DNA of 64,000 nucleotides, taken from assembly GCF_000003195.3 (NCBI RefSeq), contig NC_012871.2, positions 44,248,434 to 44,312,433 of the forward strand, written 5' to 3'. This stretch comes from Sorghum bicolor (Eukaryota > Streptophyta > Magnoliopsida > Poales > Poaceae). A program made the translations under genes and the position numbers. Under the pieces are notes generated by a model. The model ran no database searches, was not told where the DNA came from, and saw nothing but the letters and a program-made list of their open reading frames with translations. Shown piece after piece: positions 43,618-55,100 of this stretch; the stretch's first letter is position 1, and every line of letters starts with the position of its first letter.

Positions 43618-44217
43618 ATGGATATCTCAAATTCCATAACTATTATTAAATTCTTTGCACCTTCGGAGACCAGCCATAGACCATGGGAGTCAACACGTCC
43701 TGCCCCTAATTATGATCTGTGTCCGGAGTTGATTGCAATAGGTCAAAACCAACCCTTTTCTATAGCCGAGGTCCTATCTTTTAATCAAGAAGATAATGCA
43801 CTTTTAGCTACACCTAGGGAATCTGTTAATCTTTCTATAAATTCTGGTTTAGACCTAGCCTTGCAAGACCATGTTTTTCTTAGATATTTTCACATTGGTC
43901 TTAATCGTATAACCTTTGGTAGAGTCCTTCTTTCTTTATCAGTTAGTAACGGAAGGTATGTTTTCATTCGTGGACATCCTTCTTGTACTAGTCTTCATAG
44001 AAAAATCATAGAGATAGAGAAGGAATCATCTCCCATACAAGGAGAGGAAGTTTCAATAGCCGATTTCCAAACTTTCCAATCCCATGATTCGGCTATCCAA
44101 CCCATCCTTGAGCCTAATAATCTCTACTATGCTCTTTCTCTTGAACCTCCCGATAATCCTATGAATCTCTCTAGACATCCCATGCATAAGAAGGAGGATC
44201 GAGGAGAGCAACAATAA
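43618..44217 (+). CDS. D gag ORF, shortened by an internal in-frame deletion
   Basis: The 199-codon ORF starts MDISNSITIIKFFAPSETSH, the same place and style as F Gag (MDFTPIYKFFAPKGE). It keeps PNYDLCPELIAIGQNQPFS, then jumps to NSGLDLALQDHVFLRYFHIG, which in F lies over 100 residues further on. The missing block in F contains the [13 protein letters not shown] capsid-type core. The frame stays open after the join, with a C-terminal part (IQPILEPNNLYYALSLEPPD) not matched in F. It ends TAA at 44217. The upstream Met at 43444 lies in the LTR and is not used. Confidence 0.75.
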   Translation: MDISNSITIIKFFAPSETSHRPWESTRPAPNYDLCPELIAIGQNQPFSIAEVLSFNQEDNALLATPRESVNLSINSGLDLALQDHVFLRYFHIGLNRITFGRVLLSLSVSNGRYVFIRGHPSCTSLHRKIIEIEKESSPIQGEEVSIADFQTFQSHDSAIQPILEPNNLYYALSLEPPDNPMNLSRHPMHKKEDRGEQQ

Positions 44218-45730
44218 TGGCTAGAGGGCATTAAAAATTCATGTTCTATCACCACATTTGAGATCTCTAACCCTCTCTTCTTTTCTATTTATAAAAACTT
44301 TAAAAGAGCGGTTGTCGATGCATATGTTTATAATAAATATTGCAGATCTCGTCGAGTTAATTGATGGTTTCCCAAGGACAAGCTTAGTGTCCTAAAACAA
44401 GCACTTATCAGATTGTAACATGAACTTCTAATTACTTGCAACATTACCTTGTGTATTGAGCATATAAAGATAATTGTAGAAATATTCCTTCGGGTATTCT
44501 TGTCACTAACCTTTCTAGGATTGGAGCAAGAAGACCGGATGAATGACAAGCGCAAGGTATGCCCAACCAATCAACATTGAATTAAATTCATCCAATCTTG
44601 AATTTTGCAAAATTCAAGCTTAGGGGAGTACTTCACATAAAAACATCCTTTGCCATGTTGCTATGTTGGTTGTCCTTACCTTTGAGACATGCTCAATTTG
44701 TTAAATACTAATCACACTACTTCATCTCCACTTAAGTAGATCTCTATAAATGCCATCACGCTACCTTTGTTTATCCTAGTAAGTGTTAGTTTGGAAGTAC
44801 TGCACATACTTCTATTGGCTTTTAAATTAAGCATGGTGCTTAGGTTAAACAACCTTCCTTAATCTGATTAGACATGGAGTCTAGTTCGGTTATCGAACTA
44901 AAAATTGCTTGTACAGACATTGGTATATTTTGTGGGACTAACCCCTGCAGGAAAACTTTCAATATCAACTTGGGAAGTCCTGAGATAAACTCACATTGGA
45001 GATGAAGAAAGTGACACATGAAGTTTAACAATTTGCACAAGAAAGATGTAGCTCATAAGAGATGATCCATGGAGGGAGCCACAAACACGATGCACAACCG
45101 CTAGAAAGGAAAGCTTCTACAAGGTGATACTGTACCATCACTCTTCAAAGGTAACATCTTAAGGTACTTGACTATCCTTTTATAAGTTTCTCCTTGGTTC
45201 TGGCGTTCACATAAATAAAGAGACAAACATGTATGATTTATAACTCTAAATTAACCAACCTAACTGATTCAACATGTTTAGTCCCTTAATCTTTGTTCTT
45301 AGTACTACCTTCGTGATCCCACACTCCTAAACATATAAGCTAATATGTTGCACATTCAATATTTGGAAGATATAAACAAAACATAAATATAGATAGATTA
45401 TCTTTCCATTAGGTTGAGCCATCTGATCTGACAAATGTTTCAAATACTACACTCATGATCTTATTATCCATCAACTTTGTCTTGCTCACTATGCTTAAGG
45501 TTAGAGAAGAACAAATACACTTTTGGTTCTGTTGGTGTTTTCCACCAATAGAGCCCATGCATTTGATCTCTGCCTTGTCTCTATGAACAGGTACACTTCA
45601 AGCAAAACATGGAGGAGTTTTACAACTCCTAGACTCCACCAAGTGAAGGACCTGGATCTATGAGCACAAACACATTGAGCAGGATATTGCCAACACCATA
45701 CTTCGAACTGCTGGGCAAAGAAGAACATGG
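44218..45730 (+). other. Non-coding middle of element D
   Basis: 1.5 kb, AT-rich, with no convincing ORF on either strand. It aligns in reverse with C 13550-14800, so C and D share a derived non-coding core that A, F and I lack. Confidence 0.7.
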
Positions 45731-46476
45731 GTGACACCGTATCAAGAGGTGCAGACATCAAGGTCCACACCTAATCAAATGATGCACCTAAAGGATGAAG
45801 ATGGTGGAAAGTCTTGTCCAGAAGACTTAAAACATTGGATCCTTGTCGGAAGAGGTCAACATCGTCGACTCAAGTCACCTTTCTTGATCAAGAAGGACGA
45901 CCCTGGTGTTCCAATCATCGAGTGCACAACCAATAGATACTCTTTTTAGAAAACACTCTACGACACCGGATCTAACGTCAACATAATGGCCGCAGTCACT
46001 TATCAGCTCCTGCATGGAAACATGCCCCTACAACCAATATATATTTAGCTCCAGATGATTTTCAGAACATTGATATGGGAGAAGACGAGTACGATCCACC
46101 CATCATCTTACAAAGACCATTCCTCAACACTATCCAAGTTATCATCTACATTGGAACCGGAGAAGTCCATGTGTATTTCCCCTCTGAGAAGGTATGCCAT
46201 TACTTTAATGATTCTAACTATATAGTTGAAGATTCTAAGCAGGTCAGGACAAGAAGAAGACGATGCAACCGCAACCAGAGGAGGCAAATCATCAGGGACG
46301 GATGGGCAGACTACGAAGGAAAAGTTGTAAGGTCAGAAGACGTTGAGTTTAAACAGAATTATCCAGAGGAGACCGAAGCACCAAGTCAGGTGTGGAAAAG
46401 GAAGATAACTATACATGAAGAGGAGGCGCTACCGGAAGTACCGACTACGCCACCCAACGAACCTCAGGATAATTGA
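45731..46476 (+). pseudogene. D protease region, broken
   Basis: TPYQEVQTSRSTPN and KSPFLIKKDDPGVPIIEC lead to a stop (TAG near 45947). A DTGSNVNIMAAVTYQLL active-site segment follows. The region after MPLQP has stops and a deletion of the LQMADQT strand. From 46075 the frame is open: MGEDEYDPPIILQRPFLNT (ILQRP for ILGRP) and the long charged tail ending PNEPQDN. The tail matches the second protease domain of A almost residue for residue, while gag matches F, so D looks mosaic. Confidence 0.8.
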
Positions 46477-46960
46477 GAAGGAGGAGAGTCCCGTTCGGAG
46501 GACTTAAAAACACCGAACGCCTTGCCAAGAGGTAAACTTGATAGTTATCCTTTCCCTTTCAATTATTTCAAGTAGTTCACTTAGTTCATTAAGTTCTAAA
46601 CAGAAAGTAAAAATGTGAAAAACAGTAAGCCCCATGTGAGGATACGAGTGGCATAAAACCCATAAGTACATTCACTGTGGTGGCATAAAAATAAAACAAA
46701 AATATTTTTCTGCTTTATAAAATAAAAATATAAAAACAGGGAGTAATAATTATTAAGGAGTCTCAACATGATAAAGGCTAGATATTTATGCTAACACTTA
46801 ATTAGTTCCACAAGCTTTGTTGTCTATTAGAGCTCCACAGAATCTAAGAATCAACAAGATTGGCAGACGGAGGATATTCTAATCGCTGTCACAATGCTGC
46901 TAACTTTCAAATACACCTCTGCCACCTGCTAGCTACATCAAGAGAAATTACGTCAAAATT

Positions 46961-46988
46961 CAGCTTGGGGGAGAGCACCCCCATTTAT
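46961..46988 (+). promoter_or_regulatory. Internal polypurine-like hairpin, element D
   Basis: CAGCTTGGGGGAGAGCACCC continues with CCATTTAT and can pair GGGGG with CCCCC. Confidence 0.5.
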
Positions 46989-48393
46989 CTCGATAAGTAT
47001 TTCTATCTATCTTTATACTTATATTATTTTAGAATATAAATATACATAACTATGAAAAACCAAATAAAGATTTTATGCTTATATATATATGTCTTTTGCT
47101 TAGTGTGTTTAATAAATAAATAAAGTGGCTATGCTAATCTGTATCTAAATAAAACTCAAGCATGGAAATGATGAATAGTTGCTCTGCCTAATTTGCACAT
47201 TTTAAGTTCTCTCTCAAGTTTAGACATAACTGTTATAATTTAAAGCTTGCTCTAGACCTAAACTTGTGGGATGAAAACTTGATCTGAAATCTAAGTTGTT
47301 AACGGATACGATATGGGAAGGTTGAGCTGCTGTTTATCTGTTTCTAGAGATGCTAGAATTCTGGAGAATTTTATATTTGGAAATCTTTAAAATGTTGCAT
47401 AATGAGTTCCTGTATGATGAGAGTTTAAATTCCTACCACAGCCATATATACATGCTTGCTAGACTTCGAGCCACACAATTACTTTTTACTGCTTATGAGC
47501 ATTGAGTGTGGTCAAGCTGTGTAGACCCTTAGGAGCTTGTCATGTGGTTAAATCAAGATTCACTTGCACGTTCACTCACACATGCTACTTCTACTCCGGA
47601 AGTACCATCCACATATATCCATACATTTCCATCTTCAGAATCACCCAAAAATATTCTACTCTTAATCCGGGAGAGAATAGCCAAAAATAATTTTGTTCTT
47701 CCTTGTGTAATAAATGCCTCAAGATCAATAAAGAGTATTATTATTATGTCTTGTGTGTCTCTACTTTATTTTTGTGCAAGAAAGCAGAAAACAAGTATGG
47801 GGGAGATCCCTCGACATGCTAAACACACTCCGACTACACCACTCCACGATTCAGGTACACACTCTGCACACTTTAATCTACACATATATATATTTTAGAT
47901 TATGCAGAATATTGTTCCCGACATGATAAAATAAAAAGATTAAAATATTTCTAATCATGATTAATCTCAATCTGTGATATTTCTTGAAAACTTGCAATTA
48001 GTATAAAATCATTTTTTAAAAACCCTGTGTTACTTAAGTCAAGATGGAATATGTGATGGTAGAGTATGAGTTTCTTATTCTTGATATCATTGTTGCTTGG
48101 AGAATTTATTTCAAAATGTTCAAATTCCTAGCTACCATCCTCAGTGTTTTATATGCCTGATAAAACTAAAATATTAAATATGATTATAAAAGCTATCTGC
48201 TCTGTATTGAGTTTGTTCAAAATGAGTTAGACCCTTGTTGAGAGATTTATCATGCTCCTAAGATCAAGACATTATTTCAGTAAGATTCACTCTTCCGAAG
48301 TATTATTGCATTAGAGGCATGGGCTATGCAAAAATAGAAGATATTTCGAGGAAATAAAAAGGAGCAAGTGCTCGACAACCTCGCAGAAAAAAT

Positions 48394-48437
48394 GGACAAG
48401 TGTCCGGAAGTAGAATTAGGGGTACCTCGGTATCCAC
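48394..48437 (+). ncRNA. 3'-UTR two-hairpin module, copy in D
   Basis: GGACAAGTGTCC, linker AGTAGAATTAGG, then GGGTACCTCGGTATCC. In the last stem a G-C pair has become G-U, keeping the fold. Confidence 0.6.
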
Positions 48438-48909
48438 TAAAAAAAAAGAAAAGAAAAAAAAATGACAGCCCATGGTCCCTCTAATAAGCAATATGCCAGC
48501 AAGAGTTGACAAAGTTTTTAATTTCCAAAGTCTTTGATCTAAGAGTATGACATTTCCCTCCTCGGATCCCGTTTTGATCAGGCAATAAATGCAAAGTAAG
48601 TATGCTTGAGAATTCTTGCAAAATTAAAACAACCTCAGTGAGATATATATAAAAGATAATGAGTGATCCGAGAGAACCTATGAGGATCAAAAGGTATGCT
48701 AACTTTCTTTCAAAAATATACAAAAACTCCAAGTGACAGGATTGAGAAGAAAGGATCTTTACTCTTAACCATATACATCCCTGACTATGGTACACAGTGG
48801 ATTTTTAACACCCTGCAAATATAAAGAATGTTTTAAATGTTTACCCTAGATATTTTTCTTAACCATCCTTTTTCTCGAGGACGAGTAAAAGCCTAAGTAT
48901 GGGGGTATT

Positions 48910-50144
48910 TGTTGACGGTTCTTAAGTATCAATTTTAATTATCAAATAAACAAGAGAAAGGACCAATATGCAACCATCACCTAGAATTAGGGTTTGATCT
49001 GACAGAATTCCACGAGTTTTGTTGTTTATCTGTTTCTGCAGGGGGTTATCAGGAAATAAGGAAGAAAGGCCCACATGCCGGGATTACATAGAGATATCAA
49101 CGCACCGCATAATTTTACATCATCTAGAAGACTCCAGAAGCCACGAGACCGAAGCGGAGGCGAAGCTGGGCCAGGCCCAGGGCGCCCGCCCTAGTAGCCT
49201 GGGCGCCCGCCCCCTGCTGGAGTCAATTCAGGACTCCTTCGCTCGGGATATTCCACCGACCTATTGGATCAAGAAAAACATAGTACCACCTCGCCTATCG
49301 ACCCAAAAACGCATAGAAGGGGAGGACTATATAAGCAAGGCCCCCCTGGCCCCTGGAAGACATGAAGAAATTATCATAGAGACTGAGGGGTGCCCTCGAA
49401 GGAAAACCTCTTCTCTAATTAATATTTGTTTTTAGGCTTAGCAATCAATGTAAGGTAGAAATAGATCTTCTAGTTTCTACTAGATTGAGAGAGATAGAGT
49501 GGAGGTGTAGAGTGGAGGAAGCCCGGCCTGTCGGTGTCTACTCCAAGCTTGTACCTACGGGATCAAGTTCTCCTAACCCGAAGCTTGCTCCTAGGATTCT
49601 TCAGTAATTCGACTTCTAAATTCTAGTAAGTTCTTGTTTTATTGTTCTTATGGTTTATGAGTTTACTTTAATCTCTTCGCGTAGAGTTTAGAGTAATCAT
49701 TGCTGGCGTAAACGTGGTGTTTAGGCTGGGGTACTCATAGATATTTCCTGACTAGCTGGACCGTGGTAGTAGTGAGGAACGTGACATTTCCGAGCTACCT
49801 TCGTAGATCACATCTCGCTAGCAGGAAGGATAGGGTTTATATGTGCGGGTTGAACATCCTTTGTGGTGTCTAGATTCCGTTAGCCTCCCCATTAGAACAG
49901 TAGATCATCCTTACCAAGGTTAGAAGGAGACTACGGTTGCAGTCTTCTCTATTTATCACTCACATCGAAAGACATTCTTTGTGCCTAAAGGGATAGTAGC
50001 AATAGATTTGGTTAGTCAGATGCACCCTTTCTCCCAGTGGTAAAAATATAAATACGATAACTCTGGATAACCTCCCGGGTGAAATGCTCACCGATATCCG
50101 TGCGCCTGCGGATCAATTCCTTATTGCGTTCCCAAATATCAACA
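48910..50144 (+). repeat. 3' LTR of element D
   Basis: This matches 42269-43504 with about 15 substitutions and one base of length difference in a C-run. TATA box at 49328-49335. It ends AAATATCAACA before GGGTG. Confidence 0.94.
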
Positions 50145-50795
50145 GGGTGCTCGACCAGCTGAGGTACTGGGGCACTGCCATCCTTGCTGCAAAGACTTCA
50201 TGGCGTTCGCTCTTGCGTTGCCTTGCAGTCAGCCGCGTCGAGGGACCACCGTAGATCATGTAGCAGTCGTGGACGGCAGGGAAACCGTCGTCGTCTTTGC
50301 CGTCCCCCTTGTCGCCGCTCTTTTCTTTCTTCAAGTCGTCACGCGCGTCCTTCTTGAACCCCAGACCGTCGAAATGCTTTTTCAGCATACGGCAGTCCTC
50401 AAGCTTGTGGTTTGCCCCTCCTTTATGGTAAGGGCATGGCTCCTTTAGCATCTTGTCGAAGATAGCCCCCTCTGGAGGGCCTCGAGTCCTTTTGCGCTCC
50501 ATGGCGGCGACGAGATCGTCGTTGAGGTCTTCCCGCTGGAACGGCCGTGTTTTCTTCTTCTTCTTGTTCTTCTTGGGTCCTCGACTGGGGCCCTCATTAT
50601 CATCGGCGGACGGTTTGCCTTTCCTTCCTTCGCAGCTGAAAAAGGCGCCGACAGCTTCTTCCCCAGCAGCGTAATTTGCCACTACGTCCATTAGCTCGTC
50701 GACGGTCTGAGGGCGATTCCGACCCAACTCCCACACCAAATCTCGGCTGGTGGTGCCGGAGACGAAGGCCAGGATGATGTCGTGGTCAGGGATGT
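50145..50795 (-). pseudogene. Element E gag, C-terminal half
   Basis: On the minus strand the frame runs PDHDIILAFVSGTTSRDL-like residues, then VWELGRNRPQTVDELMDVVA, a Lys-rich patch, and CPYHKGGANHKLEDC, the His-containing zinc motif of Tat Gag. MAVPQYLSWSST leads into the protease beyond D. The left end joins 42268 through GGGTG and the right end joins 59188 through GATGT, so three pieces make one gene. The frame is open from 50739 to 50145. Confidence 0.88.
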
Positions 50796-51217
50796 TGTTG
50801 ACGGTCCTTAATGCTCACATTTAACCATCAACTAATCATGGAAAAGGATCCAAATGCAACCAACACCTAGACTTAGGGTTTTATCTGATAGAATTCCACG
50901 AGTTTTGGTGTTTGTCTATTTCTGCAGGGGGTTATCAGGAAATATGAAAGAAAGACCCACACGTCGGGTTTACATAGAGATATTAACGTGCCGCGCAATT
51001 TTCTACCATCTAGAAGAGTCCAGAAGCCACGGGAACGAACGGGAAGGAAATCGGGCTCGGAGGCAGGGCGCCCGCCCAACTCTCCTGGGCGCCCGCCCAG
51101 CTACAGTGCCCAATCAGGACACGTTTCGCGGATTATGCTCCACCGACCTAAAGGATCAAGAAAAACCGTGCGATCAATGTCGGTTTGATCCGACGGCCCA
51201 GATTCACTTGAAGGGAC

Positions 51218-51224
51218 TATAAAA
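51218..51224 (+). promoter_or_regulatory. TATA box of F 5' LTR
   Basis: TATAAAA in GGGACTATAAAACCAGACCC, as in element A. The 3' LTR copy is at 58337-58343. Confidence 0.8.
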
Positions 51225-51310
51225 CCAGACCCCCCCGGCCCCTGGAGATCATACCTCTTCTACAGAATCAAAGCTAGGGTTTCAATTCTTCATCCAAGTA
51301 GAGAGGATCC

Positions 51311-51414
51311 CTCTAGTTCTTCTAGTTCTACCTCTAGTTCATCTAGATCTAGATCTAGTTCATCTAGTTCTAGTTCTAGTTCTTCTAGTTCTAGTTCTAG
51401 TTAGTTCTAGTTGT
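51311..51414 (+). repeat. TCTAGT-type microsatellite in F 5' LTR
   Basis: About 100 bp built from CTAGTT, CTAGAT and TCATCTAG units, just after the likely transcription start. The 3' LTR tract (58430-58525) is about one 6-bp unit shorter, which explains the whole LTR length difference. Confidence 0.85.
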
Positions 51415-51670
51415 AATCTAGAAAATAGGGAGAGAGAAGAGGAGAGCGGAGGAGGAGCCGGATCTGTCGGATCTTCCTCAACATTGTACTTTTGCAGCAT
51501 CTGGTTCGTTCTTCATCGTTCTCCAGGTTCTTCAATTCATAATCCTGAGTTCTTTAATTACTTTTATTTACATTCAAGTTATTTATTGGATTCCCGCTTG
51601 CATCAAGTGCTCTAATCTTTGCAACATTAGAGTAGTAATTAATAGATTAGACGTGGTGTTTAGTCTTGCA

Positions 51671-51805
51671 ATTACCTGGAATTGCACCCAATCCTGCGGA
51701 TTGTTGTGGTAGCCTTAGGGTAGTGACAGCCCTAACGGTCGACGTATTCCACCTCGTTCGGATCGGTGTTTGTAGGACCGTAGTCAGACCTTCCTAGCCC
51801 CCTTC
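51671..51805 (+). repeat. LTR block shared by F and C
   Basis: Nearly identical to C 9993-10125 and 15689-15821 (reversed), while the sequence around it differs. It includes TTAGGG-TAGTGACAG-CCCTAA, a possible hairpin, and the R/U5-side segment CGGTCGACGTATTCC. Confidence 0.75.
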
Positions 51806-52081
51806 TCATCTCTTTCCGTGGTTAGTGCTCTGATGTCCCGATATAGATAATCTTGAAGTAATTCTTGATTCTTAGATCAACTAGAGAACTCTCAGGAAAC
51901 TTCCTCTCTTCCCACCAAAAATAATCATATAGTTATCCTTGGGCGATCTTGGATCTTAATTAGTACACTCACGTTCCCTGTGGAAAATCGATACTCTGGA
52001 ATACTCCCGGGTGAAGGCTACATCGGTATCCGTGCGCTTGCGGATTTTTCTGTTTGCGTTTAAAATACCCAACAAGCTTTC

Positions 52082-52099
52082 TGGCGCCGTTGCCGGGGA
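52082..52099 (+). promoter_or_regulatory. Primer binding site of element F
   Basis: TGGCGCCGTTGCCGGGGA, tRNA-Asp type, 7 bp after the LTR. Confidence 0.92.
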
Positions 52100-52191
52100 A
52101 CGATAGCTGTGCTAGTTTCGAACCAAGTCATCCGTGTATCCTTTTTCTTTTCCCTTTTACCACACTCACCTTACCATTTTCACCATACCAC

Positions 52192-55100
52192 ATGGATTTC
52201 ACTCCTATCTATAAATTCTTTGCTCCAAAGGGTGAGTTATTAGAGCCACCACCATCATCACATCCAATTCTTACAGATGGCTATGACCTCGGCCCTGATC
52301 TAATAGCCATGATTCAGGAGCAATCCTTCTCTGGGCAAGTAGATGAAGATCCATACACCCACCTTAGAGAATTCGAGCAGTTGTGTTCTTGCTGATCTAT
52401 TTCTGGCATGACACAAGAAACCCTTAAATGGAAATTATTTCCGTTCTCCCTTTTGGGAAGAGCAAAAAAGTGGTATGCTCATTCTGTAGGAGGCGTTAAT
52501 GGAAATTGGGATGAACTTCGGGACAACTTTTGTCTCGCTTTCTTCCCACTTTTTCGAATCGCTGACCTTAGAATCGAAATTCTTACATTCAAACAAAGAG
52601 AGAAGGAAACTTTAGGAGCAGCTTGGGCTAGGTTCACAAGCCTTACCAATTCCGGTCCAAACCTTTCTCTGCCTGACCATGTATTGTACTACCACTTTTA
52701 TCGTGGTCTAAATAGGGAAGCTGCTCTTCACCTCGACATTGCTTCAGGAGGCTCATTCACACACAAACTCACAGATGAGGGGAGAGCTATCCTAGAAAGA
52801 ATCCTTGAAAATACCCCTTACACAGGCATTTATGATGAGTTTCCTGAAGAAGAAAAAGAAGTCGAGCCTGATCCTAAACCAAAAGATGAGGAACTTGCAA
52901 CCGAGTTAGAAATTCCACCTGACCCATCCATTAATTTGGTTGTAGAGAAACCTCCTGATAAAGGAATGCAAAACCAACTAAGGGATGATGAACCACCACC
53001 TTTAGAGCATCCCTTTGAATTCGAGGAAGATCTTTTTGAAGATTATGGAAACACCTCGAATTTTCCTATCCAAACACGACCTCTAGCAAGGACCACTCAA
53101 TCTGTTCTAAGAGTAGAATCTGTTGCCATAGAACACATCAAAAGCCTTTCGGCTATTCTGAGTTATGAATGGCTAACAGAAGCAGAGCTGTCTCCTGAGG
53201 TAGCTCCGATCATCACACCTTCAACCATTCTTCTGTGCCAAATTAGACGGTCCGTTAGGAAGGTCCACTACAATCCATATGTTGGGATAAATGTTATTTC
53301 CAAGGAGTTATCTGACACTCTTTATCCCAACGAGTCCATAACCCCATCTCAAAAAATTTTACAAAGTCCATCTAGATTAATTCTAGAGAGCCATGGGGTA
53401 TTAAGGGCAGTTCCTATTAGAATCAAGTACTCTGGAATATGTCTAGATTTTCACATTTATGACATACCGGAGATTCCTCTCCTGATTGGTAGACCAATCA
53501 TGAAACTTCTACAAGAACAACCACAACGAGGTCATTTAGACTTCAAGGTTGGGAATTCCACTATTGTTGTTCCTCTTGTTAGATCAATTAACACGATAGT
53601 GGAACCCAAACTTGACCCAGATCCTATTGAGGAGATCTTAATGGTGACTCAAGAGGAGATGGCCCAACCATTCTTTAATCATGAACACTTTGTTCAAGAA
53701 GAAGAAGAGTTGGTAGAACCCGTTGAGCTAGACAAAAATGAACTACCTTCACCTCCTTCGATAGAATTAAAACCTCTTCCTTCTGGCCTTAGATATGTCT
53801 TCTTGCACAATAACCCAAAAACTCCAGTAATTATCAGTGACAAGCTTTCCGATTATGAAACACAACAACTTGTCACTGTTCTTGAAAGACATAGATCAGC
53901 ATTTGGTTACTCTCTCGAGGATCTCACGGGCATTAGTCCCATTCTCTGCACTCATCGTATCCCTATTGATCCTAATTTTACACCTTCAAGGGAACCACAA
54001 CGGAGACTTAACAATGCTATGCGAGAGGTTGTTAAGAAAGAGGTCCTCAAACTCTATCGTGCTGGGATTATTTATCCTGTGCCACATAGTGAGTGGGTTA
54101 GCCCTGTCCAAGTAGTGCCAAAGAAAGGAGGAATGACGGTCGTTAGGAATGAGAAGAATGAACTCATCCCTCAACGAATTGTCACTGGGTGGCGTATGTG
54201 TATTGACTATCGAAAACTCAATAAGGCTACAAAGAAAGATCACTTTCCGTTACCCTTCATTGATGAAATGTTGGAACGGCTTGCAAACCACTCTTTCTTT
54301 TGTTTCCTTGATGGTTATTCTGGATATCACCAAATCCCAATCCACCCAGATGACCAAGAAAAGACTACCTTTACATGCCCGTATGGAACTTATGCATACC
54401 GACGAATGTCGTTCGGATTGTGCAATGCTCTAGCTTCTTTCCAACGGTGCATGATGTCTATTTTCTCAGACATGATTGAGAAGATCATGGAGGTTTTCAT
54501 GGATGATTTTACCGTCTATGGCAAAACCTTCGATCATTGTTTGGAGAATTTAGATAGAGTCTTGCAGCGATGTGAAGAAAAACACTTAATCCTGAACTGG
54601 GAGAAATGCCATTTTATGGTTCAGGAAGGAATAGTGCTAGGACATAAAGTGTCCGAACGTGGTATAGAGGTGGACAAAGCAAAGATTGAAGTTATTGAAA
54701 AACTTCCACCTCCCACGAATGTGAAAGGAATCCGTAGCTTTTTGGGACATGCAGGGTTCTATAGACGCTTTATCAAGAATTTCTCTCAAATTGCTAGACC
54801 CCTAACTAGTCTCCTAGCTAAGGATGCACCTTTCATCTTTAGTGATGAGTGTCATGAATCTTTTCAAACTCTTAAGAAATCACTCATCTCAGCCCCGATT
54901 ATCCAACCACCTGATTGGAATCTTCCTTTTGAGATCATGTGTGATGCTAGCGATTTTGCGGTTGGTGCCGTTTTAGGACAAACCAAGGATAAAATGCATT
55001 ATGCCATATCCTACGCTAGCAAAACCTTGTCTGGACCACAGCTCAATTACACTACAACTGAAAAAGAGCTTTTAGCTGTTGTCTTTGCTATAGACAAGTT

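Larger units (their letters stand above)
46477..48909 (+). other. 3' region of element D, non-coding
   Basis: It aligns with A 4671-6864 in its first half (polypurine-like hairpin at 46961-46988). The later part (about 47700-48900) resembles F 57180-57900. The two-hairpin module lies at 48394-48437. The tract before the 3' LTR is AAGTATGGGGGTATTT, weaker than in A, C, F and I. Confidence 0.75.
42269..50144 (+). mobile_element. Element D: non-autonomous Athila-like element
   Basis: Two LTRs of 1236 and 1235 bp, a tRNA-Asp-type primer binding site, a short gag ORF, a long non-coding middle, a degenerate protease, a 3' UTR and a G-rich tract, flanked by perfect GGGTG duplications (42264-42268 and 50145-50149). 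It sits in E between gag and protease. RT and integrase are absent. The LTRs differ at about 15 sites (1.2%), roughly half a million years at 1.3e-8 per site per year. Confidence 0.93.
50796..52074 (+). repeat. 5' LTR of element F
   Basis: TGTTGACGGTCC to AATACCCAACA. It contains a GC-rich pair (51065-51100), a TATA box, a TCTAGT repeat tract and a block shared with C (51671-51805). Confidence 0.95.

Noticed and set aside
51740..51765. Telomere-like TTAGGG in the F LTR
   Set aside because: A single unit that pairs with CCCTAA nearby as a small hairpin; not a telomeric array.
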